A stretch of 64,000 nt of DNA from contig JAGMUV010000029.1 of the NCBI GenBank assembly GCA_020744425.1, positions 1-64,000 of the forward strand, in the 5' to 3' direction. Below the pieces are notes generated by a model that searched no databases, was not told the origin of the DNA, and worked only from the letters and a program-made list of their open reading frames with translations. Origin of the DNA: Dactylonectria macrodidyma. Taxonomy: Eukaryota > Ascomycota > Sordariomycetes > Hypocreales > Nectriaceae. The position numbers and the translations under genes were made by a program. This document shows positions 1 through 10,080 of the stretch, piece by piece. The first letter of the stretch is position 1. Every line of letters begins with the position of its first letter.

Positions 1-3000
1 CAGCACCCGTGTCGTTTCTGAGCTCCGTGGGCGCTGCGGGAACAGACTGAATTCACACCGAGCGGCCTGCTGCACGTCAAACGCAATCACAGCCGGATTA
101 GCCGGTTCAACAAGGCCCTAGCAGTTGCCTTGCGGCACAACCACGACATTCGACTGCTCGTCACAGTCACGTCAAGCCTAGCCATGAGCTATTACGCCAC
201 GAATTACGCCACGAAGCTAGACACGCCGTTATGGAAACGGGCGGCGCTTATGAAGACGGTGTGGGAAAGGATGTCGGCGGACGTTGGGGCCGAAGGCCAA
301 GTAGCGCATAACGACGAAGCCCCGAGGGCCACGCAGGTAAATAATAAGGCCAGGCAATTCCTGGCCCGAACGGCAAACCAGATCTTCACCAGCAGGGAGC
401 TATCCGCTGTGGAGGTATGCAGCAGGCTCCTCGGTCATCCTAACCACTACTCCAGCGTGGAGAGATGGCAGAGCATTCACCTCAATACGCTATACTGGGT
501 GGTCTTCAGGAGGTGGCGGGGTCTACAAGACGCAGCCGGACCGGAGGCTCGTCTGCGAGCGGCCCCGGAGACGATCAACATAGCGCAGTCTGGTGTGCAT
601 CTTCCACTGCTGGAGGCATACGCCGGGCGTGGGGCTCTATTGGAGGACCTCTGCTTCTACGACTATGCCAGCGTGATTCAAGTGCGTCGGGTTGGGAAGC
701 GGACGAACGTAGACAAGCCGCAGTATTTCCCCTTCGACCAAGACCTTGTCAATGGAGAGGGATGGATCCAAGAGCTCCTGAAGGCAGGGGCGCAGTACGT
801 CCCGGTGCTCACCGGCCCCCTTAACCACGACCTGGATAAGCTAGACCCAGGATATTACCAACGGTAAGAGAGGTGAAGAGAGAGAGAAGGCTCGTCGGAG
901 AGCTAACGGCATACAGAACCGCGGTGGTCCTCCTAGCACTCTTTGTACCTTGGCAACGCTTCACGCGCCTGGACGAGCTCTACGGCTACCGCTATGCATC
1001 TGGCGAGTACCCCTCAGTCAAAGACGTGTGGCAAAAGCTGTCGGAAGCCATACCGGACCGGGTGAAAGGGGTGGTTAACAATATTAAGCTTCTGCACAAG
1101 AGCGCCGAAGATGCTAAGAAAGACGCGGCGTTGTGGGCTAGCCGCAGCGAAGGTGACGAGGAGAAAGAGCACGAGCCGGCGGAGGAAGGAATAGCCCCTG
1201 GCACCTCGTGGCGACCGCAGAACACGGACTTGAGGTACACATTCCATGACGCAGTATATAACCTGCATGGCGATCAAGGGGTTGCCAAAGACTTCCCCGC
1301 ACTGGCAAGGCTGCTACAGGCGCTCGAGAGAGCCAGCTTCTCTGACCCCGAACCGGACCCGTGGCGCGCGGACACGCAGTCCGAACATCAAGCGACAGTA
1401 AAAACGATGACGAAGCCCGAGATTGGCATGGTACGGGCGGCCCAGCTGCGGCTCCACAGAGCCAGAGTGCTAGCCATCGAAGGGGATGATGAAGTCGGCG
1501 AAGATAAGAACGGCGACGAGGCTGGTTTCGGTCTCGGCGATGATCAGTATTTGTTCCCACCTATCCCGGCGCCCAACCTAACCCCCGCTCCAGCTCATAC
1601 TTGGGTAGATATAGCACCTGGCAGCAGCTTCCTCCTGGTTGGGAATATGATAGGCAAGCAGCGAACGCTAAACCGCATGCAGAAGATTGCCCTCGGCCTT
1701 ATCTGTGAGGCGATGGACAGAGCGGAGAAAGTGTCAGATATAGCTGCTGACGGCAACGAAGGACACACGGTGTGGGAGCAGCCACCTCAACATCTCCAAT
1801 ACATAGGCGGCAGCGGCGGCACCGGGAAGTCTTGGCTCATCGGGACTCTGAAAGAGGTATTCGCGGCGAAAGGGTCGTCGAAACGTATTGTCATAACAGC
1901 TACGTCCGGGACGGCGGCGGCAGGGATCGGCGGTAACACCATCCACTCCGCGCTGGGGCTAGCCTTCAAGGATCAAGACGGAGCGGCGATGGAAAGCCTA
2001 CCATCCGCGAACCTGGACAGGAGCCGGCAGCGTTGGAGAAGGCGTGACGTGCTTGTGGTCGACGAGGTAAGCATGTTAGGACTTAAGACGCTCTACGAAG
2101 TAGACCACAAGCTGCGGGCGCTCCGCGGCTTCCCAGACAGGCCGTTCGGCGGGATACCGGTGGTGGTCTTCACGGGCGACTTCCTCCAGTTCGGGCCAGT
2201 ACTGCAGAAGGGCCTGCTGAGCCGGGTCGACCCCAGCGACAACGGCAAGGGGCTACGGAACCTCTCGGATCGTGCGACGCAATATCGATGGCAGCAGATC
2301 CAGGCCAAGACGACATGGGAGCTGTTTACCAACGTAGTGATCCTAGAGGAGCAGAAGAGGGCCGAGGGCGACGAGGAACTGATAGGGCTTTTAGAACGCA
2401 TCCGGACAGGCCGACAGACGGCGGCCGACCTGGACAAGCTCAACTCACGATACATCCCTGACGAGAAGCTCGACTTCACGGGAGGCCGGCGCGCCATTAT
2501 CCCGCTCAACCGACACAGGTGGGACCTCACGCTCTGTGCCGCCCTGGCCTTCGGCGAGGAGCACGGCAGGAAGGTGTCCCTGTTCATGTCCGATCACCAG
2601 TGGAAAACCCGCGTGCCCAGCGAGGAAGAGATGGAGGCCGTAGTGCTGCTCGGAGATGACGCGCAGCTCCCCATCCCAGGCATCTTTCCGTACGTCGAGG
2701 GCATGCCCGTCATCGTCAACCAGAACAAGTACCTGGGGCTGAAAGTAGTCAATGGAGCAGAGTTCACGGCCGCCGGCGTCGTCGCAGACGGAGAGGTAGA
2801 AGAACGGGTGATCCACGACCGGCTGTCCGTCTTCCTCGGGCCGCCAAGCGGGATCCTTCTCCAATCGCAGGATACGGAGGGGCTCGCGTTCCCGCACATA
2901 CCTCCGCGTACCCTCATGCTAGGGACAGAGACTGTGCAGCTTGACAAAGAAAAGCACGGCAAATACGTCTGTCCGCGACTTGCAGCCAAGCGGGAGTTTA

Positions 3001-3341
3001 AGATGGGGCTGACGCGTACGGGGCTGCCATGCACGCCAGGCTTTGCGCTTACTGACTATAAGGCACAAAGCAAGACCCTAGAGAAGGTTCTGCTTGGGCT
3101 CTATGGGAGAAAAGGGACGAAGGGATACCCGAGCATGGTGAAGTGCGGTGTGCTTAGCTTGTACGTGCAATTATCACGGTGCAAGCGGTTACGGGACATA
3201 CGGCTTATACAGCCAATTCTAAGGGAGCACTTCGAACAGGCGCGGATGTATCCGGAGCTCATAGAAGGGGTCGATCGATTAAAAGAGCTAGCAAGACAGA
3301 CGGTTGAGCGGTTTGAGGTCAGGCATGGGAAGCAAGGTTAG
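1..3341 (+). pseudogene. Helitron Rep/helicase, C-terminal part (left end outside window)
   Basis: This is the helicase part of a rolling-circle Helitron transposase. The upstream part reads CRF, then a TGA at 19-21 (probably an old CGA Arg codon), then a continuous frame with the YYATNYATK segment that precedes the helicase in this family. The helicase has Walker A GGSGGTGKS near 1806-1832 and Walker B VVDEVSMLG near 2056-2082, as in PIF1-type helicases. The two reading frames (to 863 and from 917) are joined by a canonical 53-nt intron at 864-916: donor GTAAGA, branch GCTAAC, acceptor CAG. The first codons of the apparent second ORF (873-916) are therefore intronic. Downstream of the intron the frame is open to TAG at 3339-3341. 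The Rep catalytic region lies left of the window. The TGA at 19-21 makes this copy probably non-autonomous. Confidence 0.85.
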
Positions 3342-3384
3342 GAGGCAATCTCCGTTTCGTTCACAGTAAAAACGGAGAGCGGAG

Positions 3385-3443
3385 CCAATCAGAAGCCATT
3401 TTATTAGCCAATCAGAAGGCAGATAACTTTGCAACCAATCAGA
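3385..3443. repeat. Three CCAATCAGA repeats after the Helitron helicase
   Basis: CCAATCAGA occurs at 3385-3393, 3408-3416 and 3435-3443, just after the helicase stop codon. CCAAT boxes are known transcription-factor sites in fungi. Here they may equally be part of the subterminal structure of the Helitron. Confidence 0.5.
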
Positions 3444-3473
3444 GGCCAGGGACGGGGGTGTGAAGGGTCGGGC

Positions 3474-3550
3474 GCGAATAAGAAAGACCTTCCTAACGGA
3501 AGGCACCCTCACGCGAATAAGAAAGACCTTCCTAACGGAAGGCACCCTCA
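3474..3550. repeat. 39-bp direct tandem repeat (two copies) with internal hairpin
   Basis: Copies at 3474-3512 and 3513-3550 are identical over their shared length. Each contains the inverted repeat CCTTCC-TAAC-GGAAGG, a 6-bp stem with a 4-nt loop. Its position about 130 bp after the Helitron gene suggests 3' subterminal structure, but I could not find an unambiguous terminal hairpin followed by CTRR. Confidence 0.6.
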
Positions 3551-3583
3551 TTATTCGGGAAAACTTAAGAACTAATGTAAAGT

Positions 3584-3596
3584 CAGCCTTCGGCTG
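3584..3596. other. Small hairpin, possible Helitron 3' terminal structure
   Basis: CAGCC-TTC-GGCTG forms a 5-bp stem with a 3-nt loop. Helitrons carry a short hairpin near the 3' end, but no convincing CTRR terminus lies 10-12 nt after this one, so the assignment is tentative. Confidence 0.25.
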
Positions 3597-4319
3597 AAAA
3601 ATAGGTGGGCACAGAGGTACCCTTCAGTTGCGTTACTTTGGTTGGTCTGGACCCCTGTCACTAGCGCAAGTGTTGCCTTATGGCACCCTAAGGGATAGCG
3701 CGGGACATGACTTTTGAAAAGGCCCGCCGTAAAGAAAAAAAGAAAAGAGTAAAATAAAGGGGTTTGAACAAGAAGAGGATTAATTGAACCGACCAACGAT
3801 CTTCTACATCACTACTCTATACAGACCTTCTACATTACCACAGACTACCATACTCCCATATTCTATTTACAATACGGAACCCTTTGCACCATTCGCTTGC
3901 CTACAGCTCTATTTCCTTCTTGTTTGTAAGATATGTAGATTTGCTTGTGTTGTGGATGAAGCAACTGCACACTTGCGCACAAAACACCCACAGATCACAC
4001 CACAGAGAAGAGAGCAAATAATACTCAATATCAACAAAATCCCGAATATGATTAGAAACAGTCAGAGCTCTCCGAGTTCCGGCTTCCATCTCACCCCATC
4101 AAACAGATGCCCTTTCTTGCCCCTCCGCACAGCGATGTACTGAAATGCCAGCACTGTTCGCATATTGCACGTTAGCTACAGAAGATACAAACGCATTGCC
4201 ACAAGGAGCATAATTGGCAAAACCCAAGAGCAGGAGGCAGGCCACGAGGTAGCAAGGCTGGATCAACAGGATCAAATCGACTCCCGTGGCGAGAGCATGT
4301 CTGGTGCCAGCGATTCTTC
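3597..4319. other. No gene recognised
   Basis: AT-rich DNA after the Helitron. The ORFs here are short, have no recognisable family and show low-complexity composition. Nothing further is supported. Confidence 0.5.
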
Positions 4320-5048
4320 GTGTCCCGAGCCGCGAGTGGATGGTTCGAGGTGATGCCGGCCAATGGCTTGACATCAGGCTCCGCGGAAGCAGACAGCTTA
4401 GAGGAGCGGCTCATCTATCCAGCATCATTGTTGTTATCGTCGTCTTCATCGTCCTCTCCTTATGGCCCCGACAACCCGCCAGCTAGCCCGAGCAGTCGGC
4501 TTGGCAAGGAGGCGCTTGCTCATATCGGGCACGTCTGGTATCGCGAGCAGGAGTACCTCAAGGCACAGCAACAGTCGCACGTGCAAAGCACTAATATGGG
4601 AACGGACTCGTTCGCCTCTACAAGCATATGGCTAGAGCGCACCCAATGGCACCGCATGTTTAAAGGAGCACGGCGCGATATATTACGGACGATGACACTA
4701 GCCCCAACACGCTTAATCAGACCCTCCTCTCATACAGACCAAACCATGGCCCCAGATGACTATGGTTTGGGGGAACCCGATTTCTCTAGCTCATGGCAGG
4801 ATGAACAGAAGATCTCATGTCTTATGGGTGCCATCGACGTTATGTTCGACTGGTGGGAGGAGACCGCCCAAGGCACAGGCCGAAAGTTGCTGCGCTGGCT
4901 AGTCGGTACCCATGACGATCACTGTCCATCTAGGCCCTTTACTCTTGTTGCCGAGCGGGCCAGTTAGCGGAAATATCGATATCTGTGGAGGTTCATTGCT
5001 TTTATCTTTCGGGCCTTCGGGATGACGGAGTTGAGGGTCTGTCGGTAA
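4320..5048 (+). pseudogene. OrsD/DUF3505-like protein fragment with in-frame stop
   Basis: The frame carries the hallmark segment WLERTQWHRMFKGARRDIL, followed about 75 residues later by MFDWWEETAQGTG. In fungal OrsD-type (DUF3505) proteins a similar LERT-x-W block precedes a helical block. A TAG at 4965-4967 ends the open frame. The same frame then continues with YRYLWRFIAFIFRAFG, the next conserved block of the family, up to TAA at 5046-5048. This is therefore one damaged gene. The first 50-60 codons are Ser-rich and unrecognised, and the N-terminal zinc-finger region is absent, so the fragment is truncated. The function of the family is poorly known. Confidence 0.5.
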
Positions 5049-5203
5049 GGACCTCGACAGGTTGACTCTCGCAGTTGCCACCGTGGATGGACGTGCCACT
5101 TTGTAAATGTGTGCTAGCTACTGTCTTCGAGTAGATTTTATGGCAACATGGGATACCTAGCTCTGTCGATACTGATCAGTCCTCACTGCAATCCCCGAGA
5201 GGG

Positions 5204-5506
5204 TCAGGGAACGGATTCTTCCCTGTAATAGTACAGCTTCCGTCGCTGTTTATCATACTCAGCAGCGAGTCTTGCTCTTCGAGCCTCGGCCCGAATTTCC
5301 TCGTCGCTTTTCTGTTGGATGTACAGGTCGCGAGCCGGGAGGCCAATAAACTTGCCCATTTCGCAGCGCTTCTCCTCGCCCGACATATTATGTCTCCATG
5401 TGATTTTGTACGGGTACAAGTCAGTATACTGATTGGGAATTTTCTGGTGACAGAATTGTGCGAGAGACTCGAGCTGCTTGTCCGTCAAAGGCCAGAAACT
5501 AAGCAC
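5204..5506 (-). CDS. Hypothetical fungal protein fragment
   Basis: About 100 codons on the minus strand without a stop. The segment LTDKQLESLAQF, then GKFIGLPARDL and a charged C-terminal helix (QKSDEEIRAEARRARLAAEY), resembles a small uncharacterised protein that I have the impression recurs in accessory regions of ascomycetes. There is no ATG at the start of the open stretch, and the frame extends upstream with PPRIPQTV, so the beginning lies beyond 5506 in a spliced or lost exon. No function is known. It may be a relic. Confidence 0.35.
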   Translation of the reverse strand: MLSFWPLTDKQLESLAQFCHQKIPNQYTDLYPYKITWRHNMSGEEKRCEMGKFIGLPARDLYIQQKSDEEIRAEARRARLAAEYDKQRRKLYYYREESVP

Positions 5507-5618
5507 TGTTTGTGGAATGCGGGGTGGACGCGGCCTTGATCCAACTCGACAAGGGGAAACAAACGCCGTGCAATCTGCGGATAGTGGCTGGTGAGTTGTT
5601 GCCTCTGCTTTAAATAGT

Positions 5619-5636
5619 TATATATATATATATATA
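5619..5636. repeat. (TA)9 microsatellite
   Basis: Eighteen bases of alternating TA between the hypothetical fragment and the TmpA-like gene. Confidence 0.85.
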
Positions 5637-5721
5637 AAAGAAAAATTCGACTCGCATTCGATAGATGTCCAACTCTGATTGTAACAATAAAACAAGCAAT
5701 TAAACCGTCCAAAACTCCGCC

Positions 5722-7347
5722 TCAACTGTCCCAAATCGCACCATATGCAAAGACACCCCTAGACTCGAGACCATACACAACCTTCTTAGTAATCTTCTCA
5801 TTTGCAATAATAATTACCGCCTCCGCCTTAAAACCTTTTACAAGGTTGTACCCCATTTTGACCAGATCTGGGCGGCCAAGTCTCTTGGTGTCATGGATAA
5901 CTGCGTTGGGGATCTGGGCCTTGATAACCTTGCATAGATCCTCCCCAAATGTTTGTTCTGGTTGAGAGGTTGACCAAATCAGCTGTGTGGGACAAGAAGG
6001 ACTTTGAATGTGGCCTAACACGGGCCCGATGCCAGATCCAGTTGCAATCAGAACGACGCGGTTAAAGAGAGTAGCGATGCGCATAATGCTACAAGTGGGA
6101 ACCCCGCGGGTCCAAATATGAGTTGGTTCCTCTTTTATGATTGCCTTGGTCCAGTCACCTGCGTTCGAAACGATAAGGGAATAACCCTTGGGGCGGCCAT
6201 TTGCAGGCTCTGGAGCCGGGATGGTGGCAAAGGAGTGCCACTCAAGAAGAGGACGTTTCGATAAGCGAGTGAATGATCCATTGACTGGGACCGTGTCATC
6301 AAAATGAAGTCTGACAGCATGGTCAGAAAGGACTTCTGCCTGAACAGGCACCTTTCGAAGAAAAGCCCAGGTCAGGGCTATGCTAACATTGGCAACGGCG
6401 AGGAGCCAGAATGGGGTTGATCGTATGCAAGCGCTGCCCAACGATGTGCTTGCGTCCTTGGTGTCGTTGCAGGTCAGAACTACTTGAGCCCAAAAGAGTC
6501 CAAGCATTGTCCAGCCGATGAAGCGATGCGTTTTCTCGACCAAATCATGATGTGCCTTTCGGATTGATGGATATGCCATTACGAATATGATGAAGAAGAG
6601 AGCCGATAGTATCCAAGAGATGATATTTACGGCCAGCGACTGATGGCCCCAGTTTGAGCATGTTGAGGTCATGCACAACACATCGCCAACATTAGAAGCG
6701 AGGAGCGAGGCGCCAGCGCTGATTGCGGCGCCAGAGTGAATGCCACCGAGGTGATAAATCTTAGCAGACCGAGACCTAATGGCAAGTGGCCAAGACTTTG
6801 GCACGCTACACGTTATCGTGTATAGGGCATTGATGACGAAGTCCTGTCGAATAAGAACCGTGAGGGCGAGGTTGGTAGCTGTAACGGTACCCAGCCATTC
6901 TCTTTGGATTCCAGAGAGAATGACTGCGAGGGCGGCTGAGATATTGAAGATGCTAACGAGAGTGCACAAGCGGCGATACACAATGAGGATGCGATGCCGC
7001 AGACCCCGCATGCGTTTACCTTGTCTCTTTTCAGGAAGCGACGCTTCGAGGTCGATGCTCTCTTCAACGATCATAACTTTTGGCGTTTTAGAGGCAGAGC
7101 TGGCCTGTATAAGGCTTGAGCTTGCATTCTTCTTGTCGCTCCTCTGGAACACCTCTTGGTAAGCCGATACCGACATGTGCGGTCTCCTTCGCTTGATGTA
7201 AGTGGCAGCCTGGGGGATTGTAAGCGGCATGTAGTTTAGATCATTGGCTAGATCTGTCTTAACTATATCATCCTTGGCGTGCCCCTCCCCAGGCCTGTTC
7301 CGGAGAAGCTGCAGGGGTTGGCCTTTCTTCTGAATCGTCGACGCCAC
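5722..7347 (-). CDS. TmpA-like integral membrane flavoprotein with NB-ARC-derived N-terminus
   Basis: The frame is 541 codons long without a stop. From about residue 80 on it resembles fungal TmpA-type proteins and the membrane-reductase tail of NRPS-like enzymes. Those are multi-spanning proteins with a ferredoxin-reductase-like FAD/NAD(P) domain; TmpA of Aspergillus nidulans influences conidiation. Hydrophobic segments lie near residues 134-154, 157-182, 205-225, 240-260, 275-295 and 313-332. GSGIGPVLGHI near residue 440 is the nucleotide-binding glycine loop, and the C-terminus FAYGAIWDS is family-like. Residues about 18-75 instead match the ARC part of fungal NB-ARC NLRs (NYMPLTIPQAATYIKRRRP, then FQRSDKKNASS). 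The track start is GTG at 7345-7347. The nearest useful ATGs are Met41 (7225-7227) and Met92 (7072-7074), and Met92 would remove the NB-ARC part. No introns are needed. I am confident of the membrane-reductase fold, less of the native start. Confidence 0.7.
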   Translation of the reverse strand: MASTIQKKGQPLQLLRNRPGEGHAKDDIVKTDLANDLNYMPLTIPQAATYIKRRRPHMSVSAYQEVFQRSDKKNASSSLIQASSASKTPKVMIVEESIDLEASLPEKRQGKRMRGLRHRILIVYRRLCTLVSIFNISAALAVILSGIQREWLGTVTATNLALTVLIRQDFVINALYTITCSVPKSWPLAIRSRSAKIYHLGGIHSGAAISAGASLLASNVGDVLCMTSTCSNWGHQSLAVNIISWILSALFFIIFVMAYPSIRKAHHDLVEKTHRFIGWTMLGLFWAQVVLTCNDTKDASTSLGSACIRSTPFWLLAVANVSIALTWAFLRKVPVQAEVLSDHAVRLHFDDTVPVNGSFTRLSKRPLLEWHSFATIPAPEPANGRPKGYSLIVSNAGDWTKAIIKEEPTHIWTRGVPTCSIMRIATLFNRVVLIATGSGIGPVLGHIQSPSCPTQLIWSTSQPEQTFGEDLCKVIKAQIPNAVIHDTKRLGRPDLVKMGYNLVKGFKAEAVIIIANEKITKKVVYGLESRGVFAYGAIWDS

Positions 7348-7665
7348 TGCAGGGCGTTGCTTGTTTTGGCCACGCCGAAGTCGTCGATGTTCTGCTCCGT
7401 GAGGGTGCTCAGCTAGAAGCTAAGCCCGAAAGTATACTACGACTCGTTGCTCCGACTCCTCTAGGGAGTACAGGGCGTTACAAAGGCTAGCTGCGAAGAT
7501 ATCATCAAGAGACTCAACGCACCGGACGCGGCGCCGGTGGCCAATGACAAATTGCAGACGGCCTTAAGGTACGCCTCTGAAGATCACAATCTTGAAATTG
7601 TGGAAATGATCTTTGCCGCGGGGCGTGAAAGGGAGAAGGAGCAGGTCGGGGCCAAAGCGGCTTAG
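7338..7665 (+). pseudogene. Ankyrin-repeat relic
   Basis: The frame from 7338 reads TPLQGVACFGHAEVVDVLL then REGAQLEA, a standard ankyrin repeat. A frameshift follows. A second repeat-like unit, LQTALRYASEDHNLEIVEM then IFAAG, is readable at 7552-7623 and ends at TAG 7663-7665. Ankyrin arrays of this kind form the C-terminal sensor of many fungal NLRs. The relic abuts the opposite-strand NB-ARC-derived sequence at 7125-7347, so these may be rearranged pieces of an NLR. Confidence 0.6.
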
Positions 7666-7744
7666 GACTGTCGTCTGTATAGCTCACAGAGAGCGTCAAC
7701 GAGGCTGGAACAACTCGATCCCCCTGACCTGCACTAGTCCCCCC

Positions 7745-8110
7745 AACCTGACTACTCTGCGGGGTTCAAGGCACGAGGCATTCACCGATGACTAGCTAGC
7801 CAAGCCATCATCATCCATTGGCGACTTTATCGCCGGTGACATGTCTCTATGGCCACGAACTACATGTACTTCCATCCCCTGACATGCGGGGTGAAGTGCG
7901 AAGCCGCAGCGCTAGATGTGGTGGACCGCCAGAACGCCCACAATGTGACCCTTGCTGTGTGGGCGGTCGCCGGGTTTTTCCGTGTTGTGAAGCGCAAAGG
8001 CGAGGTCCACCGTCAGATCCTTGCGCTCTCCATCTAGCATGACCACGGGTCAGTGCGGATCTACGGCCGCTATCTGGTGATGGAGCGGAAGGGGTTCGGG
8101 GTACCCCGCT
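7745..8110 (+). pseudogene. DUF7924-like fungal protein relic
   Basis: Conserved pieces follow in the usual order: DYSAGFK; HEAFTDD then stop then LAK; GDFIAGD; MATNYMYFHPLTC; RQNAHNVTLAVWAV; FFRVVKRKGEVHRQILALSI. A TAG at 8035-8037 follows, and in the same frame HDHGSVRIYGRYLV. I recall this order from a widespread fungal family now called DUF7924. At least two stops and two frameshifts (one near 7849) show it is dead. The function of the family is unknown to me. It is flanked upstream by the ankyrin relic and downstream by a poly-C tract. Confidence 0.6.
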
Positions 8111-8151
8111 TATTTTTTTCAGCTTGGAAATATCCAATATATAACCCAACA

Positions 8152-8176
8152 CCCCCCCCCCCCCCCCCCCCCCCCC
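8152..8176. repeat. C25 homopolymer
   Basis: Twenty-five consecutive C residues, directly abutting a perfect palindrome. A second C25 tract lies at 26394-26418. Confidence 0.95.
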
Positions 8177-8204
8177 AGCTGAAGATGATTATCATCTTCA
8201 GCTG
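8176..8204. repeat. Perfect 29-bp palindrome (14-1-14)
   Basis: CAGCTGAAGATGAT, T, ATCATCTTCAGCTG is a perfect inverted repeat with a single central base, sharing its first C with the C25 tract. It would form a strong hairpin. No gene or transposon end could be assigned to it. Confidence 0.9.
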
Positions 8205-9436
8205 AGCCCTGAGCCCTATTTTGCTTCATTAAGAACAATTCTTTAATTAGCCAGGATTTATTCCTAGGAGGTGCTAGGAGTGTGATACAGGGAATCGGAC
8301 CGTAGCTCGTAGAGGCTATCAGGGGTCGCATCTATCTACCAAAAGTAGACGCACCATCTACTATTGATAGAAAGCTGTGCTTTCTACCTTTCTACCCTGC
8401 CTGCTGCCAAGCTTCTATCCCTTCTATCACGGCCTCATCAACATAGATTCAGGGGGTAGATCTTGGGGGGTATGTGGACAGAGACCCCCCAAGTACGTGG
8501 CAACGCTTTTCCCAACAAATAAATTTTTATTTCGTCACAATCAATGTACATAGCATGATATTAGTGCACTTCCCCCCATCTTCAAGTTTGAAAACAGTGA
8601 GGTTGCCTCGCTAGATATCAGAGTGACGTACGAATCACCACGTGGAACCAATCAACATTGCAGAGTATGTGTCGGTTGATGGATCCATATACATTGGAGC
8701 AGTCTCCAGGTCCCTCAACAAATCAATGGGGATACTCCTTTGTCTCTTTATCACGTTCTATCACTAATTTTTTATAACTAGGGTAAGTTAATGACATACT
8801 TGTAATTGGCTTCTGATTAGGCTACACAAAACCCCTCCTTCTATCCATGCGAGAAGCAAACATCGCCTGTGGGCAGGAATCTTCCTACAGATCTACAATG
8901 ACGCCAAATGACGCCACTTCCGTTCTTCGATATTCGTGAGCTCTTGTCATGTGAAGATTGTCAGAGCGATGAAGGCGACAAGCAGTAGAATACCCCGCAG
9001 AAAGTCATCATTTATGACGTCAAACCACCGCTTTTGCTTGTCGCGATGCAACTTTGTCTTCTCTGCTACCCGCCTCCTCGATCGACATGGGCATGCTTGC
9101 CTGCTAGAAGCGGCGGGATACACACATTCCGGATGCGCATTCTGGATGCCCCTCTGTTGGGGGGCACTTACCTTATTTATCCCGTAGATTGTAACAAGAA
9201 GTCAACCTTCTATTCAGCACTCGAGGTGCCCAGGTGTCAGCGACGGCACTGACATGCACCCTAAAGAAGGTAGCAGTGAGTATGTCGAAACAAGATTTAA
9301 GCCCCACGATGCACGAACTATGAGCCCACAGAGATCAAGCGAGGATATCGAAGCGTTGATTCGTGACTGCGTATTGAGCTTATCAGGTGGGCGTTGCCAA
9401 TTTACTTCTGTGATAGGTGTTTAAGTATGGTGATTA
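8205..9436. other. No gene recognised
   Basis: AT-rich DNA with only short ORFs lacking family features. The longest, at 8936-9187, has no recognisable domain. Confidence 0.5.
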
Positions 9437-9695
9437 CTATCCCTTTGACTGTGCTAAAGCAACACATGCGCTAGTAACAGGGGGTCAGACTAATGAAAAT
9501 GACGAGGTACGTAAGGTCTCACCTATTTTATATGGTGCCAGAAGTCGCGGCTCCTAGGGGTCTACATCATAGTACATACCGGTAACGCTTCCTATAGCTA
9601 CACACCTTTTTAAAGTCAATCAGCGTACCGCTGATCTCCCGAGCCTCTGTGGGAACTATGGGTCAAGTGGTGCCTCAGCACAGTCAAAGGGACAG
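9437..9695. mobile_element. MITE, copy 1 (259 bp)
   Basis: It begins CTATCCCTTTGACTGT and ends with its inverse, ACAGTCAAAGGGACAG (one mismatch). Its internal sequence matches, with scattered substitutions, the element at 35957-36217, including the shared stretch CACCTATTTTATATGGT. It has no coding capacity. The ends would fit a TA-type target (cTAtccc...gggaTAg), but this is not proven. Confidence 0.8.
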
Positions 9696-10080
9696 GGGGA
9701 TAATTCAAGATAAAGGAACGGCTGCCGCGTGCCATAAATGGCGACAACGGCCCCGTCGCCGTGCCGTGCCCCACCGTGTGCCTGGAGTTTGAGTTCGTGC
9801 CAGCCTCGTCTCGTAGCCACAAAGGCGATCGCCACGTTGGATCATGGAGTCTCGCAGAAAGAACCCGTTTGGGATCCCAAGACATCAAGCCCAGGAGTTG
9901 TAAACCCTTGTGGTTCCTTAGCCCAAGGTTCGCGAAAAACTTGTCCTCACGCTTGTCCTGGAGAGGGCAACACTTGCCATTGCATTTCCAGGAAGAGGGG
10001 ACCGCAAACGCCACTGCCCCCAGCCTTGGGTATGGTAATTAGAACGCACACACCTCGTCTCGCAGCTCCTAGTTCCCAGT
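9696..10080. other. No gene supported
   Basis: Several overlapping ORFs on both strands, none with a recognisable motif. I treat them as chance. Confidence 0.4.

Noticed and set aside
3474..3550. Direct repeats as a CRISPR array
   Set aside because: Only two abutting copies with no spacers, in a eukaryotic context.
7370..7400. IDDFGV resembling a kinase DFG motif on the minus strand
   Set aside because: It is the reverse strand of the ankyrin frame. No other kinase motif surrounds it.
8119..8331. Gly-rich ORF over the first C25 tract
   Set aside because: The Gly run is only the translated homopolymer (also at 26364-26546).
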